Under the pieces are notes generated by a model. It had not been told where the DNA came from. It searched no databases and saw nothing but the letters and a program-made list of their open reading frames with translations. A program made the position numbers and the translations under genes. Below, in pieces: positions 34,729 to 46,489 of a DNA stretch of 64,000 nt. This DNA comes from Penium margaritaceum (taxonomy: Eukaryota > Streptophyta > Zygnematophyceae > Desmidiales > Peniaceae). Positions within the stretch are counted from its first letter, which is position 1, and every line of letters starts with the position of its first letter. Where the stretch lies: positions 103,637 to 167,636 of the forward strand of contig SZWC01003629.1 in the NCBI GenBank assembly GCA_023375785.1, written 5' to 3'.

Positions 34729-37434
34729 TTACTGCTCAAACGTCTTCTTCAGAGCGGCGAGATTGCTGTTGAAATTCACCACCAGGTGTTCCTGGGTCGG
34801 GTTGGCCAGATATGCAGCATCAGCCATATCGTGGGCACGCGTGTTGGTGTGATTGAATAGTTCGTTGAGGGAGCTCCTGGAATACTTTCCAAAGCGCTGT
34901 AGTCACAGGCATGGTATTCTATCTTCTTGCTGGCGTTGGAGAAAACAATGCCCCTGTTGGTTTGCCACAGCAGAGCAAAAAGTGTGTTGCCGATCTGTCA
35001 TTCTGTATAATAAGACAGGAAGTGTTAAAAATGTGTGATGATGGCAGCATGGTGGGTAAGGCAAGAGAGACATACCAGCATGATGGTTAACTTCCGCTAT
35101 GGTGCGCACACCAGTTAGCGGGTGACAACGTGACAGAGGGAACATGTTATGGTATTCAGCGTGACCTCACACAGAAGTTGCATACAAGACCAGAGAATTT
35201 TAGCATGACCTCCTTGGTGCAGTTGGGTGCGGTGAGAACCGGCACCACCTCAAGGAAAGTGGGGTCTTCAGGGTGTGGCACAGGAATGCCGATAACGGTT
35301 CACATGGTGTTGCCTGTGAGAGGTTAGACATGGCCGTGGAGGTGTTCCACATCTGCAAGGAATCCCTTGCTCCGGCCAGTGGGAATGTAGATAGACAGCA
35401 ACCATTTGAAATCAAAGCAATAAAAGGGGAGGGAGTTCTACAAGGAAAAAGTCATCCTGTCAGGATATCATATATTAGCATCAAAGGCCGGCAGGTGACC
35501 TTGGTCATGATCAGTCCGACCTTAGGCTCATGATCTGTGTGGATGAAGCAATAGAGGAGGTTAGGTTTATTCATATACACCCAGTCAAACCGTTGCATTT
35601 GAGCGGACAGCCTTGCAGGCTTGTAGATGTACGGTGGTTGTACAACAGCCAGGCCAGGGATGGTGCCTTCATCGTCTTCAATTTGCACAGAATCTTTTGC
35701 CATCAAGACTTTCACATGGAAGACAGTTTCAGAAGAGAAAACTTTAGCCAAGGTGAGAGTTGATTCAGGACTTTTGCTCGGGTAACGACAGTACAGCATC
35801 ACCGGGAAGGAATGCACGATGCGGTCTCCAAGATTTGCCACTGAGTTGGGGAAGGTGAGGCAAAACAGTTGGTTGAATTTCTTCGTGACTCCATCAAAAT
35901 CCATAATTGCCTTGTGGGCTGCCGGCCGGTGTTGGAGGAGTTTTCTGCAAGTGGCTTCAACATCCGTCGTGGAGCCAGTGACAGCAGGGGACCGGGAGGT
36001 GGGTGGTACGCCGTTAGCGGCAAGTGGGTCCGGGTTGGTGTGGTTCACGTCTGATTCTCCAGAGAGTCCTCTTGAAGAGGTGCCTGTTGAGTCACGTGGG
36101 ATGTTGGGGTCCAAAGTGGGGGTGGAGCCCGTGACGTTGGCTTCAGGTTGCTTGTTAACTGTTGATTGAGCGGGACGGGGCAGAAATATGGTGCCGCTTA
36201 AGTGGCCCATTCCCACAGAAGTTTCTGCATGGTACATGTGCGGAAAGGTGAGGCAATTTTTGGGCAAAAACCAGCCAGTTTCCTTGGAACCAACCTGGTT
36301 CTGGTGATGAATTAGCTGACGGAATGTATGTACACTTGGACTTGGATTTGGTTGATTCAGGAGGATTTTGCACTGAACGTTTACCTCCTGCTGATGTGGG
36401 GAAGTGTGCTGTCACTTCCAAGGTTCTGGGCAGGCCATTTATTGCCGGAGTTTCATTGTCATTGCACATGCCTTCCATGTTAGACGAACCTGCAGAAAAC
36501 AGAGCTGGGAGAAAGATCTTGTTAGTTGTAACAGAAACATTCATTGAACGCAGCGGTAAATCTGTAGAATTTCTAATAGAAGTCGGGACAGCAAGCATCA
36601 TTTTAGGAAGGGATAATGTGTGCCCGGAGCCTTGAGAAACGAGTAGGGAGAAATTGGCCGTACAGAAGTACGGGGTTGGACAGGAGCTGTCCATAAAGAT
36701 ATGCGTGGCGTGTGGAATGGGGGTAGTGATATGGGTATTTTGGCCGGCCACACTTGCGTATGGGGCGGGAAAATGAAGAATTGAAAAGAAGGCCGAGGGG
36801 TACACTCCAAAGAGAAGGGAGAGGACCTGCCAAGGAGGAGCAAAGTTTTGTACCAGAGGCCATGATGCTGACCGCGGAAGCAGCTGTGGGTGGTGTCAAG
36901 CAAACTTGAGCAGGAACGGTGAGATATCCCACAGTGATGAGTCTGTTATGGTTTCACTGCATCATAAGTCTCAAAAAACCGTGTGTGGAGGAGGCGACTG
37001 AGCTGAGGGGGCAAGGAGAGTGGGGTAGTGTGGTAGTTCAGGCGCCTCCGGGCTTAACAAATTTCCACTCTCTTTTTGCCTTTTTTTTGGAGGTCTTCGA
37101 GAAATCTGGTTACCATTCCAAAGCTCACAGTACTGATTTTGTCTGACGTAAAAATCTGGGCTACTTACTCTCTGATTTTCTTCCCGTAAGAATTGAAAAA
37201 GGGAATGTGGTCTTTCGGCGAGCTGGTTCTCTTGAGGTTCCGTAAGATGCCAACAGGTTTTTGGGCTGCCTCAATGATGGATTCAAGAGATGGGCAGTCG
37301 GTCCATTCCACGGTGTTTAGGCCTTTTAGTCGTCCACGTAGGATGGCTCGACCTTCCACATCAATCTGTCCTTCCGGTTTTCTTTTCTTTTTTTTGTCCT
37401 GTGGTCGTGACCGATGGGAGCGAGAGGATCTCAT
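34729..37434 (-). CDS. Intron-containing gene of unknown function
   Basis: The first exon (37434-37169) starts at an ATG, carries a nuclear-signal-like KKKKRK and ends at a strong GTAAGT donor. Further exons are supported by codon pattern and canonical short introns: 36225-36294 (70 nt), 35438-35499 (62 nt), 35097-35170 (74 nt, with a CTAAC branch site) and 34995-35075 (81 nt). Exon 36224-35500 has a Ser/Thr/Pro-rich start and a folded-looking second half (KKFNQLFCLTF, LYCRYPSKSPESTL, RFDWVYMNKPNLLYCF). The last exon holds NTLFALLWQTNRGIVFSN and ends LKKTFEQ with TAA at 34729-34731. I recognise no family. Not every exon frame agrees, so it may be a pseudogene or contain sequence errors. Exons between 36930 and 37169 are uncertain. 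A host gene is most likely, though capture from a mobile or viral source cannot be excluded. Confidence 0.5.
35076..35096 (-). other. Candidate 21-nt microexon of the unknown gene
   Basis: Seven codons lie between the 74-nt intron 35097-35170 (GTGAGG...CTAACT...ATAG) and the intron starting GTATGT at 35075. Phases are compatible with both neighbours. This is inference from splice signals only. Confidence 0.4.
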
Positions 37435-38396
37435 AGACAGAAAAACAAGCCCGGGGACTGAACACGGCCCCCATACAGATTAAAGGCTTGTGCAGTCCAG
37501 TATGCTTCCACCAGCAGTGGAATTTCTATGTGATGAGGATTTGCGTGTTTCTTCTACCTTCTTGTGCACTACACAGGAAGGGGGTGTGCATTACTTTGGT
37601 GAAGAATTGATTCTGGAGCCTTTTCTTCTTTGTACCAGGAGAGAGCTGGGAGAGTCGTAATGTGGCGTGGGTGAGATGTTATTGAAGGACTTGTGGTATG
37701 GTTGTGATGATGATTGGGGTGGGATTTTGTTTTGGTTGAGCACATCTCTCTTGTCAGAGCCGGTGGAAGATGGTGGCCCGTGTGATTTCCCATATTTTTG
37801 TCTCGTTGCTGGGGGTGGTAGGTCCAATCAAAATGTTTGGTGGGGTGGGTGGGGTATGGGGAAATAAGGTAGTGAATAGAATGCAAAGTTGTTTAACTAT
37901 TGGTTTGATTTCTCGGCATGGTATGAAACCGTGTTTGATTGTTTTTGGTTCGTTTCATCGTGGGCATAGTGAGGACAAAGGAGGAGGAAGGAAAAAGAAT
38001 CTGAAGTTTTCTTGGAAAGACCGGTAAATTTTACATAGCATGATGTCTTGCGGTGGGATGCGGATGGGGGTATTGCGGAGGCTGTCATGGACGTACAGCC
38101 ATTGGAATGTGGCGTTTGGGTACTTCTCCTCCCATTTGCACTTTGATCCGTCCTTCTAGACGGGTCAACATGAAGGGTTGAGCCACTCGGCTGAACAACA
38201 TCTTCCCAACAATCCCCGTTTCTACCTATCACACGTGAAGCTGGTTTCAGTTGAATTTGGTGGTTGGCCAAATTCAACCATCCAAGCAAAATGGACGTTG
38301 CCATACAACTTCCTCCCACTTCTTGGTTGAGTGGAGCGACTTCGTGGTTTATGCCCGCGATTGTTTAATCGTTTTACACATGATAAAGGTATAAGG
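37435..38396. other. Upstream region of the unknown gene
   Basis: Minus-strand frames at 37591-37827 and 37897-38319 have coding-like composition but no recognised domain. They could be further upstream exons or leader. The chromovirus insertion begins at 38397, about 960 bases upstream of the putative start at 37434. Confidence 0.4.
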
Positions 38397-38437
38397 TGTT
38401 ATGCCAAACAGAGCGTAGATGGTGAACAGGTATGAGT
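38397..38437 (-). repeat. Outer piece of the Chromovirus-1 3' LTR
   Basis: TGTTATGCCAAACAGAGCG... through GTATGAGT matches the start of 56038-56596. It is cut off from the rest of the LTR (44604-45119) by Copia-B. The last five bases, TGAGT, are the Copia-B target site. Confidence 0.88.
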
Positions 38438-39389
38438 TGATGGGGAATCCGCGGGATGCGGTCCTAATGTTTTTTTGATCATCTCTTGGTGGTTCACATC
38501 TTCTGTTTTGGGTAAACATGAGACTGAGCATGAGCTTTCTGGTCGCCTCATGCTATGTGAGCAGGATTTTAGGGACAGTCACTTTTGCGCAGGGAATACC
38601 ACGATTTTGCATTAGTTTTTGAGCATGCACATGATCAAAACATTTCTAGGGATTGTCATGATCTTTCCACTGCACCAAACCGCGCTCGACTCGGCCAAGC
38701 GTAGCCCAAGTTACGCTTGCTGAAGCGCATGTCTCACCCACCACGGAAGCCTGTCGCCGCCACTCGCCGTGGGGCCTTCCTTCACGTATGAAGAGCCTTT
38801 TCCAAGGCGCAGATCCCATTGCACGTGGTGTAGGAGTCCCCTGCACTGTTTCCACACTCCTTCTCCACTTTTGGGTTGAGTTTGGTGATGTGGTGTGACG
38901 AGGTTCGAAACCTGTCCGCGGACCTGCAGTCCGAATTTTGACAGTCCCCAAGCAACTAAACGTACTACTGACTTTCAAACGCCAAGCCAGGATTTTGGCC
39001 AAGTCCCTCAGTAACAAACTGGGGTACAGGATCTGGTGGATTATCCACCGGACGCCTCGGCAGACCTTCCGGAGCAAAATCTCCAGATGCTACTTTTGTT
39101 ACTCTGTCTGGTTGATTTTCCACCGGATTTGGAGTCGCAGTCGGCTCTCAGAGTCGCTGCGCACACCCAAACTTTGGAAGGCCATAGATCCCTCCATGCT
39201 TTTCTAATTCCGAGAAACAACTTCCACCAGATTCAGCCACTTGTCAATATTAAGGTGCAATCATCCATTTAAGGATCCTAGGAATTCTCAAGTTGCCAGA
39301 TCCACCGGCGCAGAGTTTTCATCTCTGTGGTGGCTCGTTGGCGCCTCCTAGAGCCGTACTTGGGCATGTGGAGGGACAACGTTTCAACA
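38438..39389 (-). repeat. 3' LTR of Copia-B
   Basis: It matches 43651-44603 over its full length. It is followed inward by CTCCCCATTG, the complement of a polypurine tract. It contains a palindromic AGGTTCGAAACCT (38901-38913) that also fits a pol III B box on the plus strand. No convincing A box was found. Confidence 0.92.
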
Positions 39390-40290
39390 TTCTCCCCATT
39401 GCACCTGCCTTGCCTGCTGCTCCTGCTTGCCCTCACTAATTGTCTGCTGAGCCCTCCAGCCCATCAAAGCTGGTCATCCCAAGCCCGGCCACGCTCATCG
39501 CGTGCCGGTCCGCGTGTTGCACTTTGGTCAATCAATCCGCAAGCATGTTGTGCTGCAGCACAACCTTCCCCTTCTCAACTATGTCCCTTGCGTAGTAACA
39601 ACGCACGTCAATATGCTTCATACTCCTGTGCTGTATCAGGTTGTTGGTCAACGAGATGGAGCCGGTGTTGTCCTCTTGCACCACCATAGGCTCGAGCTAC
39701 GGCACGCCCAGTTCCCCTAGTAATCTGCGGAGCCAGACTACCTCCTTGACCGCCTCGGCCAGCGCAATTTACTCTGCTTCCACTGTGGAGGTGGCGACGT
39801 AGTCCTGCCTCCTGCTGTACCACGAGACCACTGCACTAGCAAGGAAGAACACTTAGCCGGATGTGGAGTTCCGCTTGTCGACATCCCCAGCATTGTCTGC
39901 ATCTGTGTAGCAGACTAGCTGAAAAGGGTCCGCCCGCCCTTTGCCATCTTACTTCAGGCACGTGTGCTGTGGTGAATGCAGGTAGCGGAGGATGTGCTTG
40001 ACCGCCGGCCAGTGTAGTGGCCCTGGGTCGGCCACAATACCTCCTCACTTGGTCCACCCGTAGGCCACGTCCGGTCGAGTCGCCACCATGGCGTATATCA
40101 GGCTGTCCACCGCTGATTGGTAGGGTACCCCCGCCATATCCTCCCACTCTTCTTTTGTTTGCATTGCCATTGCGGCGCTCAGTTCACATGTCATGGAGAC
40201 AGGACTTCAGACTGGTTTGCAATCCTCCATGTTTTACGGCTTCACCACCTCGGCCACGTATTTGGCTTGCCCCAGCTCAAGTGTGCACGC
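39390..40290 (-). other. Copia-B RNase H region
   Basis: Translation in pieces on the minus strand gives copia RNase H features, such as a WYSRRQDYVATSTVEAE-like block near 39750-39840 and a VDKRNSTSG-like block near 39860-39890. Fossil. Confidence 0.7.
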
Positions 40291-40293
40291 CCA

Positions 40294-41250
40294 CTAGTTA
40301 CGCGTGATTCTCATCCCAGGGTAGAACTCTAGCTCCCCTGTGTCTGACATCTGGAACCTACTACTTTGCTCGTCTTTTAGCTGCTGTAGGCTCGGCAGGT
40401 CTGAGGAGCACAATATCAGATTGTCCACGCAGAGTGCAACAATCTGATGGAGTTTCTTGCTACGCCGCACGTACACGCTGTGATCCGCCTCACAACGCTT
40501 GAAGTAGAGTTGTGCTATGAAGCTGTCCATCTGTTGGTACCAGCATCGGAGAGATTGCTTTAGCCCGTACAAGGACTTTCGTAGCTTGCACACATAGCCC
40601 TCCAACGCCTCCACCCCCTCTAGCACCTCCATGTAAATTTCTTTGTCGATGATGTCGTTGAGGAAGGCTTTCTTTACATCCATCTTGTGGAGTTCCATAT
40701 CCTTTATGGCCGCTACCGCAAGAATCGTTTGGATGCTTGTTAACTTGGCGACGGGGGCAGACGTCTTGTTGTAGTGCTTGCCTTTACGCTGTGCATACCC
40801 CTTTGCCACAAGCCAAGCCTTGTGGTTGTCAACCACACCTTCTTTTGTGAACTTGGTCTTGAATACCCACTCGGAGCCAATGACCTTGGGATCTTTTGGC
40901 CAGTCAACCAGCTGCCACGTGTCGTTTTTAGCAATGGACGCCAACTCGGAATTGATGGCGGCTTCCCATTGCATCCCCTTGGGCCGCGCAAGTGCCTCTT
41001 GCACGGTCGTTGGCTCTGTTGATGCAACCAACATGCACCGTGTCATGCCGGTCCATTGAACGGTGCCTGTGTTGACACACTTTCCCGCTCTTTGCTGCCT
41101 CCCGTTGCGACGCGGCAGTTTTGGTGGCTTCTCGTTACTCCACTCCGATCTGTTTGACTGTGCCTGCTCCAATGAAACATGGACTGGATGAGTCCCCAAG
41201 GATCCCTCCCACTCCGGTGAACCATCACCTGGCCGGGCGGCGCGTCCGGA
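40294..41250 (-). other. Copia-B reverse transcriptase region
   Basis: A long stretch matches RVT_2: WEAAINSELASIAKNDTW, GSEWVFKTKF, MDVKKAFLNDIIDKEIYMEV, SLYGLKQSLRCWYQQMDS and the block around ALCVDNLILCSSD. It also extends into a linker rich in Arg/Ser upstream. Fossil. Confidence 0.9.
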
Positions 41251-41499
41251 GGAGTTTTCTTTGACACCCAATGCGAACTCTGCTGGGAGTGTGCGCTTCA
41301 GCACCCGCAGTGCCTGCTTCGACGGATCGTTCCGCCACGTCTCCAGCCTAGCTGCATCAGCGTTGAAGTCCCCCGCTTTCGCTGCTGTACATGCTGCACC
41401 ACCACACTCTGACACTACATCTTCGTCCTTCGCGTCCGCCGGCTCCTCCTCCTAGTCAAGGATCTGGAACCACTCCTCCTGTTTTGGATTGTTCCTGAA

Positions 41500-42660
41500 G
41501 CTCATGTCGTTGCTGCTGCTGCCAAAGCTCTGCTGCTTGTCAAAATTGACTTCACGGCTGCGGATGATCTCTTGCATGTGTGGGTCCCAGAGCTGATACG
41601 CCTTTTGTGTGCTCTCATAGCCAAGGAACAAGCATTACTTCACCCGTGGTTCCAACTTGCTATCGTGTCGTTGTGCTGCCTACACCATAGCGTACCCCTT
41701 ACACCCAAATACCTTAAAGTGCACAATGTTTGGCTTGCACCCGCTCCAAACCTCCTACTACGTCTTCCACCTGCCCTTACCCTTCCGCACCGCTCTTGGG
41801 GTGAGGTTGATGGTGGAGCTCATTGTACACAGAGCCTCCACCTAGAACCCGCGTGGCAACCTTGCATCCACAAGCATAGTTCGTACCATGTTGAGCAGCG
41901 TCCGGTTCGCCCACTTTGCTACTCCGTTGGATTGTGGACAGTATGGCGTAGTGGGTCCACACTTGATACCCTGGTGCTTTATTCACCCGCTGCAGCCCAC
42001 GTACTCTCCCCCGTTGTTTCTGCGTAGCTCTCTGACCTTCCACCCATTCTGCCTCTCCACCGCTTCGACGCACTCTTTCAGCCAGTCTAGGACCTCGACT
42101 TTCCGTTTCATGAAGTACAGATAGAGCTTTTGTGCTGCAGCCGCCAATGAAGGTGACAAAGTATCTCAGGCCGCTGTTTGACGACGTTTTGAATGGTCCA
42201 CACACGTTGCTGTGGATGACCTCCACCAAGTCCTTTGCGCGAGCCTCATTCTCGTTGAAAGGCGTGCGCCGTGCCTTTCCAATAAATACAAAGTCACACG
42301 TTTTGTGCACTGTTGCATCTACTGCTGCATGTGTTGCTCCGTGTTGCATTTTGCCATCTCCTTGACGTTTGCGGGTGCCGAATGCTCCAGCCATCGGTTC
42401 CAGAGCTCCAGGTTAGCGCCTCCCCCCTTGGCCATGTTGACGACGCGCTCCTATGAGTCTGTTGTGTCCAATGCCACGGGGACCACCTTGGTCTCGACGA
42501 TGTAGAGACTGCTCTCTCGCTTTGCCTCCAACACGACCTCACCGTTGCCGTCGATGTGCACAACTGCACCTTTTCTGCTGAAGAACACCTCATACTCTTG
42601 GTTCGTCAAGCGGCTGACACTGAAAATGTCAGCCAGGCCGCGGACATGCTGCACATCACA
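41500..42660 (-). other. Copia-B GAG-pre-integrase and integrase region
   Basis: Pieces match copia integrase: DLVEVIHSNVCGPFKTSS and YFVTFIGG near 42150-42240, with a pre-integrase zinc-motif region before it (about 42290-42420). A GVAKWANRTLLNMV-like block is near 41890-41930. Fossil. Confidence 0.8.
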
Positions 42661-42666
42661 GATTGT

Positions 42667-43530
42667 TTACAGCTCCTTCTTACCGCCCACCGCGCCTTCT
42701 ACCTCCACGTCGCCTTGGCCGGCTGTCGGTTCAACTCTGTCGTTTGTGACCACCATTGCCTTGGAGGACTTCTCCCAGGTGATGAACCCCACCTTCTCCA
42801 CCTGGGTGTGCTCCTCGGCCCCGAAATTCAGGCATTGCCTATTGGCCTTCTTGAGGAAGTGGTTCTTGTTAGCGTTGAGGAGCGACCTGCCCTTGGTGTT
42901 TGTCCCTGGTCTTTGCCTCCTCCGGGCACTTACGGGCCCAATGGCCCTCCTTGCCGCAGTTGCGACACGCACCTTTCTTGGCACCCTTCTTACCGCTGCC
43001 CTTTTTGCCACTTTCTCTGCCCCCACTTCCGCCACTTTCTTGGACCCCAACTGTTAATTAGGGCCAAGAGGAGGGTCGTCGCCTGCAGCTGCTTGTTGAT
43101 CTTCCACCCCTCGTTCTTGCATTACAAGGTGAGCGACTCGGTCTGCTGTATGGCGGAGATGACATCATCTCCCTCCTCAATTCTCACCGTAAGGAGCCAC
43201 TTCATCGTGAAGATTGTTTTCACAAGCAACTTGGATTGGTGGATGGCGCAGAGTCTTTGCCAAGCTTTGGCTGCTAGGTTGCAGCTTTGGAAGTAGCCCC
43301 ATTGAAACTTGGCAGTCCCAAAAACCTGGAGCATGAGCGCCTCCATGTCCTTCTTTTCAAAGGCCTGCTTCTCTGCGTCCGTAGCAGTCGCCTCTGCGAG
43401 CACCACCTTTCCCAGCATGACGTCCAGCAGTCCCTTCTGCAAGAGGTGCAGCTCAAACTGCCACCCCGAAAGCCGAAAGCCTGGGCCGCCTGCATACCTC
43501 TGGATGGACTGTGCCTCCTTTTGCGCCATT
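42667..43530 (-). other. Copia-B Gag region
   Basis: A minus-strand segment, LQVFGTAKFQWGYFQ ... AAKAWQRLCAIHQSKLLVKT ... EEGDDVISAIQQ, matches UBN2-type Gag. A downstream Lys/Gly/Ala-rich part near 42900-43050 includes a zinc-knuckle-like CRNCGKEGHWARKC remnant (about 42925-42975). Fossil. Confidence 0.82.
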
Positions 43531-43635
43531 GGCGCAAGTTCTACTCCAACAAATTCTTATAACTTTATGACGACATCCAAGATGACGATCCCGTGCGCTG
43601 CGGAAGACGTGAACGTTAGAGACGATCAAATCCAT

Positions 43636-43650
43636 GAGCTCATAACCTTT
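43636..43650 (-). other. Primer-binding site region of Copia-B
   Basis: Directly inside the 5' LTR the minus strand reads AAAGGTTATGAGCTC. Its complement GAGCTCATAACC matches the initiator tRNA-Met anticodon arm at about 10 of 13 positions. The CATAA anticodon-loop core is kept. Another tRNA-Met could fit better. Confidence 0.5.
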
Positions 43651-44603
43651 TGTCAGGGAATGTACGGGATGCGGTCCCGATGTTTGTCTGATCATCTCTT
43701 GGTGGTTCACATCTTCTGTTTTGGGTAAATCTGAGACTGAGCGTGAGCTTTCTGGTCGCCTCACGCTATGTGAGCAGGAAGTTAGAGACAGTAAATTTTG
43801 CACAGGGAATGACACAATTTTGCATTAGTTTTTTAGCATGTACATGATAAAAAGAATTATAGGGCTAGTCATGATCTTTCCAGTGCATCAAACCACATGC
43901 GATTTGGCCAAGCGCAGCCCAAGTTACACTTGCCAAAGCGGAGGTCTTACCCACCACGGAAGCCTGACGTAGCCCCTCGCCGTAGCGCCTTCCTTCACGT
44001 GCGAAGAGCCTTTCCCAAGGCGCAGCTCCCATTGCACATAGTGTAGGAGTCCCCTGCACTGTTTCCATGCTCCTTTCCCACTTTTGGGTTTAGTTTGGTG
44101 ATGGGGTGTGATGAGGTTCGAAACTTGTCCGCGGACCTGCAGTCAGAATTTTGACAGTCCCCGAGTAACAAAACGTTGTATTGAATTTCGGACGCCGAGC
44201 CAGGATTTTGGCTAAGTCCCTCGGTAACAAACTGCAGTAGAGGATGTGGTGGATTATCGACCTGACGCTTCGGCAGACCTTCTGGAGAAAAATTTCCAGA
44301 TTGTACTTTTGTTACTCGATCCGGTCGATTATCCACCGGATTTCGAGTCGCAGCTGGCTCCCAGAGCCGCTGCGCACACCCCAACTTTTGAAGGCCATAT
44401 CTTTCTCCATACTTGTCCAATTCTGGTGAAACAACTTCTACCAGATTCAACAACTTGTGAACCTTAAGCGAAAACCATCCATCATAGGATCTGAGCAATC
44501 CTAGAGTGGCAAGATCAGCCAGCGTGGAGTTTTCCTCTTTCTGGCGGCTCGTCGGTGCCTCCCGGCTCCGCACTTGGGCATGCGGAGGGGCAATTTTTCA
44601 GCA
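43651..44603 (-). repeat. 5' LTR of Copia-B
   Basis: The plus-strand ends are TGTCAGGG...TTTTTCAGCA, followed by TGAGT. It pairs with 38438-39389. Confidence 0.92.
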
Positions 44604-45119
44604 TGAGTTGCAAGGCAGAACACGGTTTCACACTTTGGGACACTCAAAAAGTTTATGAATAGTGGTAAGTGTACTTAGATGACAAGTGTTAAAATGATCA
44701 AACACATACATACAAGTATCGAGTTACAAAGGAGTCATAGTCGGGATCGTCGAGTCTATATTCGAGCGACTTGTGTGGAGTCACGTCGTGAGTGGTCGGA
44801 TTGAGAAGTTCCACCGAGGAATTGGGGTGCTTCAAAGATCGACTGCAAAGATGCGAGATGCATCTTTTAAAATCTTGATATCTCTCGATACATTGAGAAG
44901 TTGACCAAGAGATCGTGAAACTTTTGTCAACGATTCTAAAAGATGGTCAGAGATGCCAGAACGTGCGAGAAGGAATGCCGTAGGGAGAGGGTCATTTGGC
45001 CAAATTTCCCTCAACCGTGGGAGCAAAATCTGGGGTCTTGTGGCACGGTCGGCTATTTGTGTACTGACAAAATGCTCATTTGGATGAATTAGGGTGTCGT
45101 GTGCGTCTGGTATGCAACA
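44604..45119 (-). repeat. Main piece of the Chromovirus-1 3' LTR
   Basis: From GAGTTGCAAGGC to TATGCAACA it aligns with the 5' LTR at 56070-56596. It is bordered at 45120 by CTTCTCCCCCTT, the complement of a polypurine tract. Confidence 0.9.
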
Positions 45120-45169
45120 CTTCTCCCCCTTGTAGCTGCGACATCCCAGCGCGCATACATGTGTGGCCA

Positions 45170-45345
45170 GGTGACGGCGGTAACATCCATCAATCATAGG
45201 ATCAACATTGCAGAGGTTGTCATAAGGTTCCCGGATGTTATACACGGCGTCATAGCCATGCCACTTCACAAGATACTCTGTTTTTTTTTACTATGTCATC
45301 GATGGCCAAGGATGTCCTTGATGACGTACTCTGTGTCCTCATCCA
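45170..45345 (-). other. Chromovirus-1 chromodomain
   Basis: The minus strand gives TEYVIKDILGH and then EYLVKWHGYDAVYN and REPYDNL, the core of a chromodomain (LVKWxGY...WEPxxNL type). Chromodomains of chromoviruses bind histone marks and guide integration, mainly to heterochromatin (established for the clade). It sits C-terminal to integrase, as expected. Fossil. Confidence 0.85.
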
Positions 45346-45403
45346 CATGAAGAGGAGGAGGGGGAGGAACATTCGTGCTGAGGTAGTTCTCACCGGGGTC
45401 CCG

Positions 45404-45833
45404 TTAGCACTTCAATTGGCAGATGTAGAATACTAGGTAAACTTGCACAATTTTGGGGAGTTTTAGCTGCACAACCATGGGGGTTTGCATGTGATAGATC
45501 TCAAATGGGCCCAACCATAAGGGTTTGAGCTTTGAACCATTGGCTCCTCGGTGTCTGGTGATTTCCGAGCTGAGGAGAACCTTGTCGCCAGCAGTAAACA
45601 CGTCGTGGCTGCGATGTTGGGTTGGCTACTCATATCATTGCCACTTGTGTCTTTGTGTCTCTTATATTTCTTCCTAGATGGTGGAGAAATCGTGATGTTG
45701 GATGCCGAATGCGGGAAAGTTGCTTTGGCTATGAAGTCGGGCTGGTGTGGCAGGAAGTTTTCCTTACAGCACTTTGAACGGAGTTTTTCCCGCTGCGGTG
45801 GACGGTGCCAAATCATATGCAAGTCGGTTGGTT
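45404..45833 (-). other. Chromovirus-1 integrase C-terminal part
   Basis: FTAGDKVLLSSEITRHRG, LKPLWLGPFEIYHM and LPKIVQVYLVFYICQLK match the gypsy integrase C-terminal module (GDKVLL...LKPRWIGPF...VFHVSLLK). It was cut from the core by Copia-A2. Fossil. Confidence 0.85.
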
Positions 45834-45838
45834 GGAAG
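45834..45838. repeat. Left target-site duplication of Copia-A2 (GGAAG)
   Basis: Repeated at 51837-51841. Confidence 0.93.
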
Positions 45839-46481
45839 TGTCAATGCGCCGGATAGCAATGGTCTAGAAAATAGATCCCAACATGGGAGGCCTCCAACCA
45901 CTCTTGATATTGCAACCAAGATAACATATCACCTTCAAACGAAGGATCCACACTTTAGGTTTGTTCAGTTTGCAACCTCACAAAGTCAACATGAAGGTCT
46001 TTATTGTCTACCCTTGGTTGGATACTCTATGAGGAGTCTCAAAGGCAAGAACTGTAAATGGATGCATTCAAGGTATAGTCTTTTATACTTGTAGAGATTT
46101 GCTAATGCTTCTACCAACAGTGGCTCCGCAGGAGGCAACTTCAACCTACAGTCCTACTTGGCGCGTCTTGATACCGCCAAGTGTTATCCGCAAGGCAGGC
46201 TTTTGTAAGCTTCCTAGAAGCTTCCTGTCCCATTTTTCGCCACAAAGATGACTGCGGCTGTTGCAAAGTTTGAACTCGCGACCCATGAGATCTGGTGCCT
46301 GTTCCAACTAGGCCACAAAGGTGTATTTCATATGATGATCTCCCAAGGACATACCTATTACGGGCAGTATATTACTGGCCTAGCTCAGAATAAGGTGACG
46401 TAGTCCATAGACCAGTGCATGCCTTGTCTGTCTGTGTATCCAGCTAGCTAGCTAGTGGACAAGGTGCATATCACCAAAACA
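45839..46481 (-). repeat. 3' LTR of Copia-A2 with tRNA-like module
   Basis: The plus-strand ends are TGTCAATGCG...CCAAAACA. On the minus strand the A box TGGCCTAGTTGG (46304-46315) is a very good pol III A-box match. The B box AGTTCAAACT (46267-46276) is slightly decayed. Confidence 0.92.
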
Positions 46482-46489
46482 ATATCTCC

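Larger units (their letters stand above)
38438..44603 (-). mobile_element. Copia-B, Ty1/copia element inserted in the Chromovirus-1 3' LTR
   Basis: The element is 6,166 bp, with LTRs of 952-953 bp and exact TGAGT duplications at 38433-38437 and 44604-44608. The two LTR halves of the chromovirus abut it on each side. Inside, read on the minus strand, are Gag, pre-integrase, integrase, RT and RNase H in copia order. The LTRs are about 88-90% identical by eye, younger than the chromovirus and older than Copia-A1. It looks structurally complete but is broken many times. It is a different family from Copia-A, with its own long LTR. Confidence 0.93.

Noticed and set aside
38901-38913. Pol III promoter in the Copia-B LTR
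   Set aside because: AGGTTCGAAACCT fits a B box but is also a simple palindrome, is not intact in the partner LTR, and has no convincing A box upstream.
39327-43728. Long plus-strand frames across Copia-B and Copia-A2 (for example 42556-43296)
   Set aside because: They lie antisense to recognised retroelement domains and show no domain of their own.
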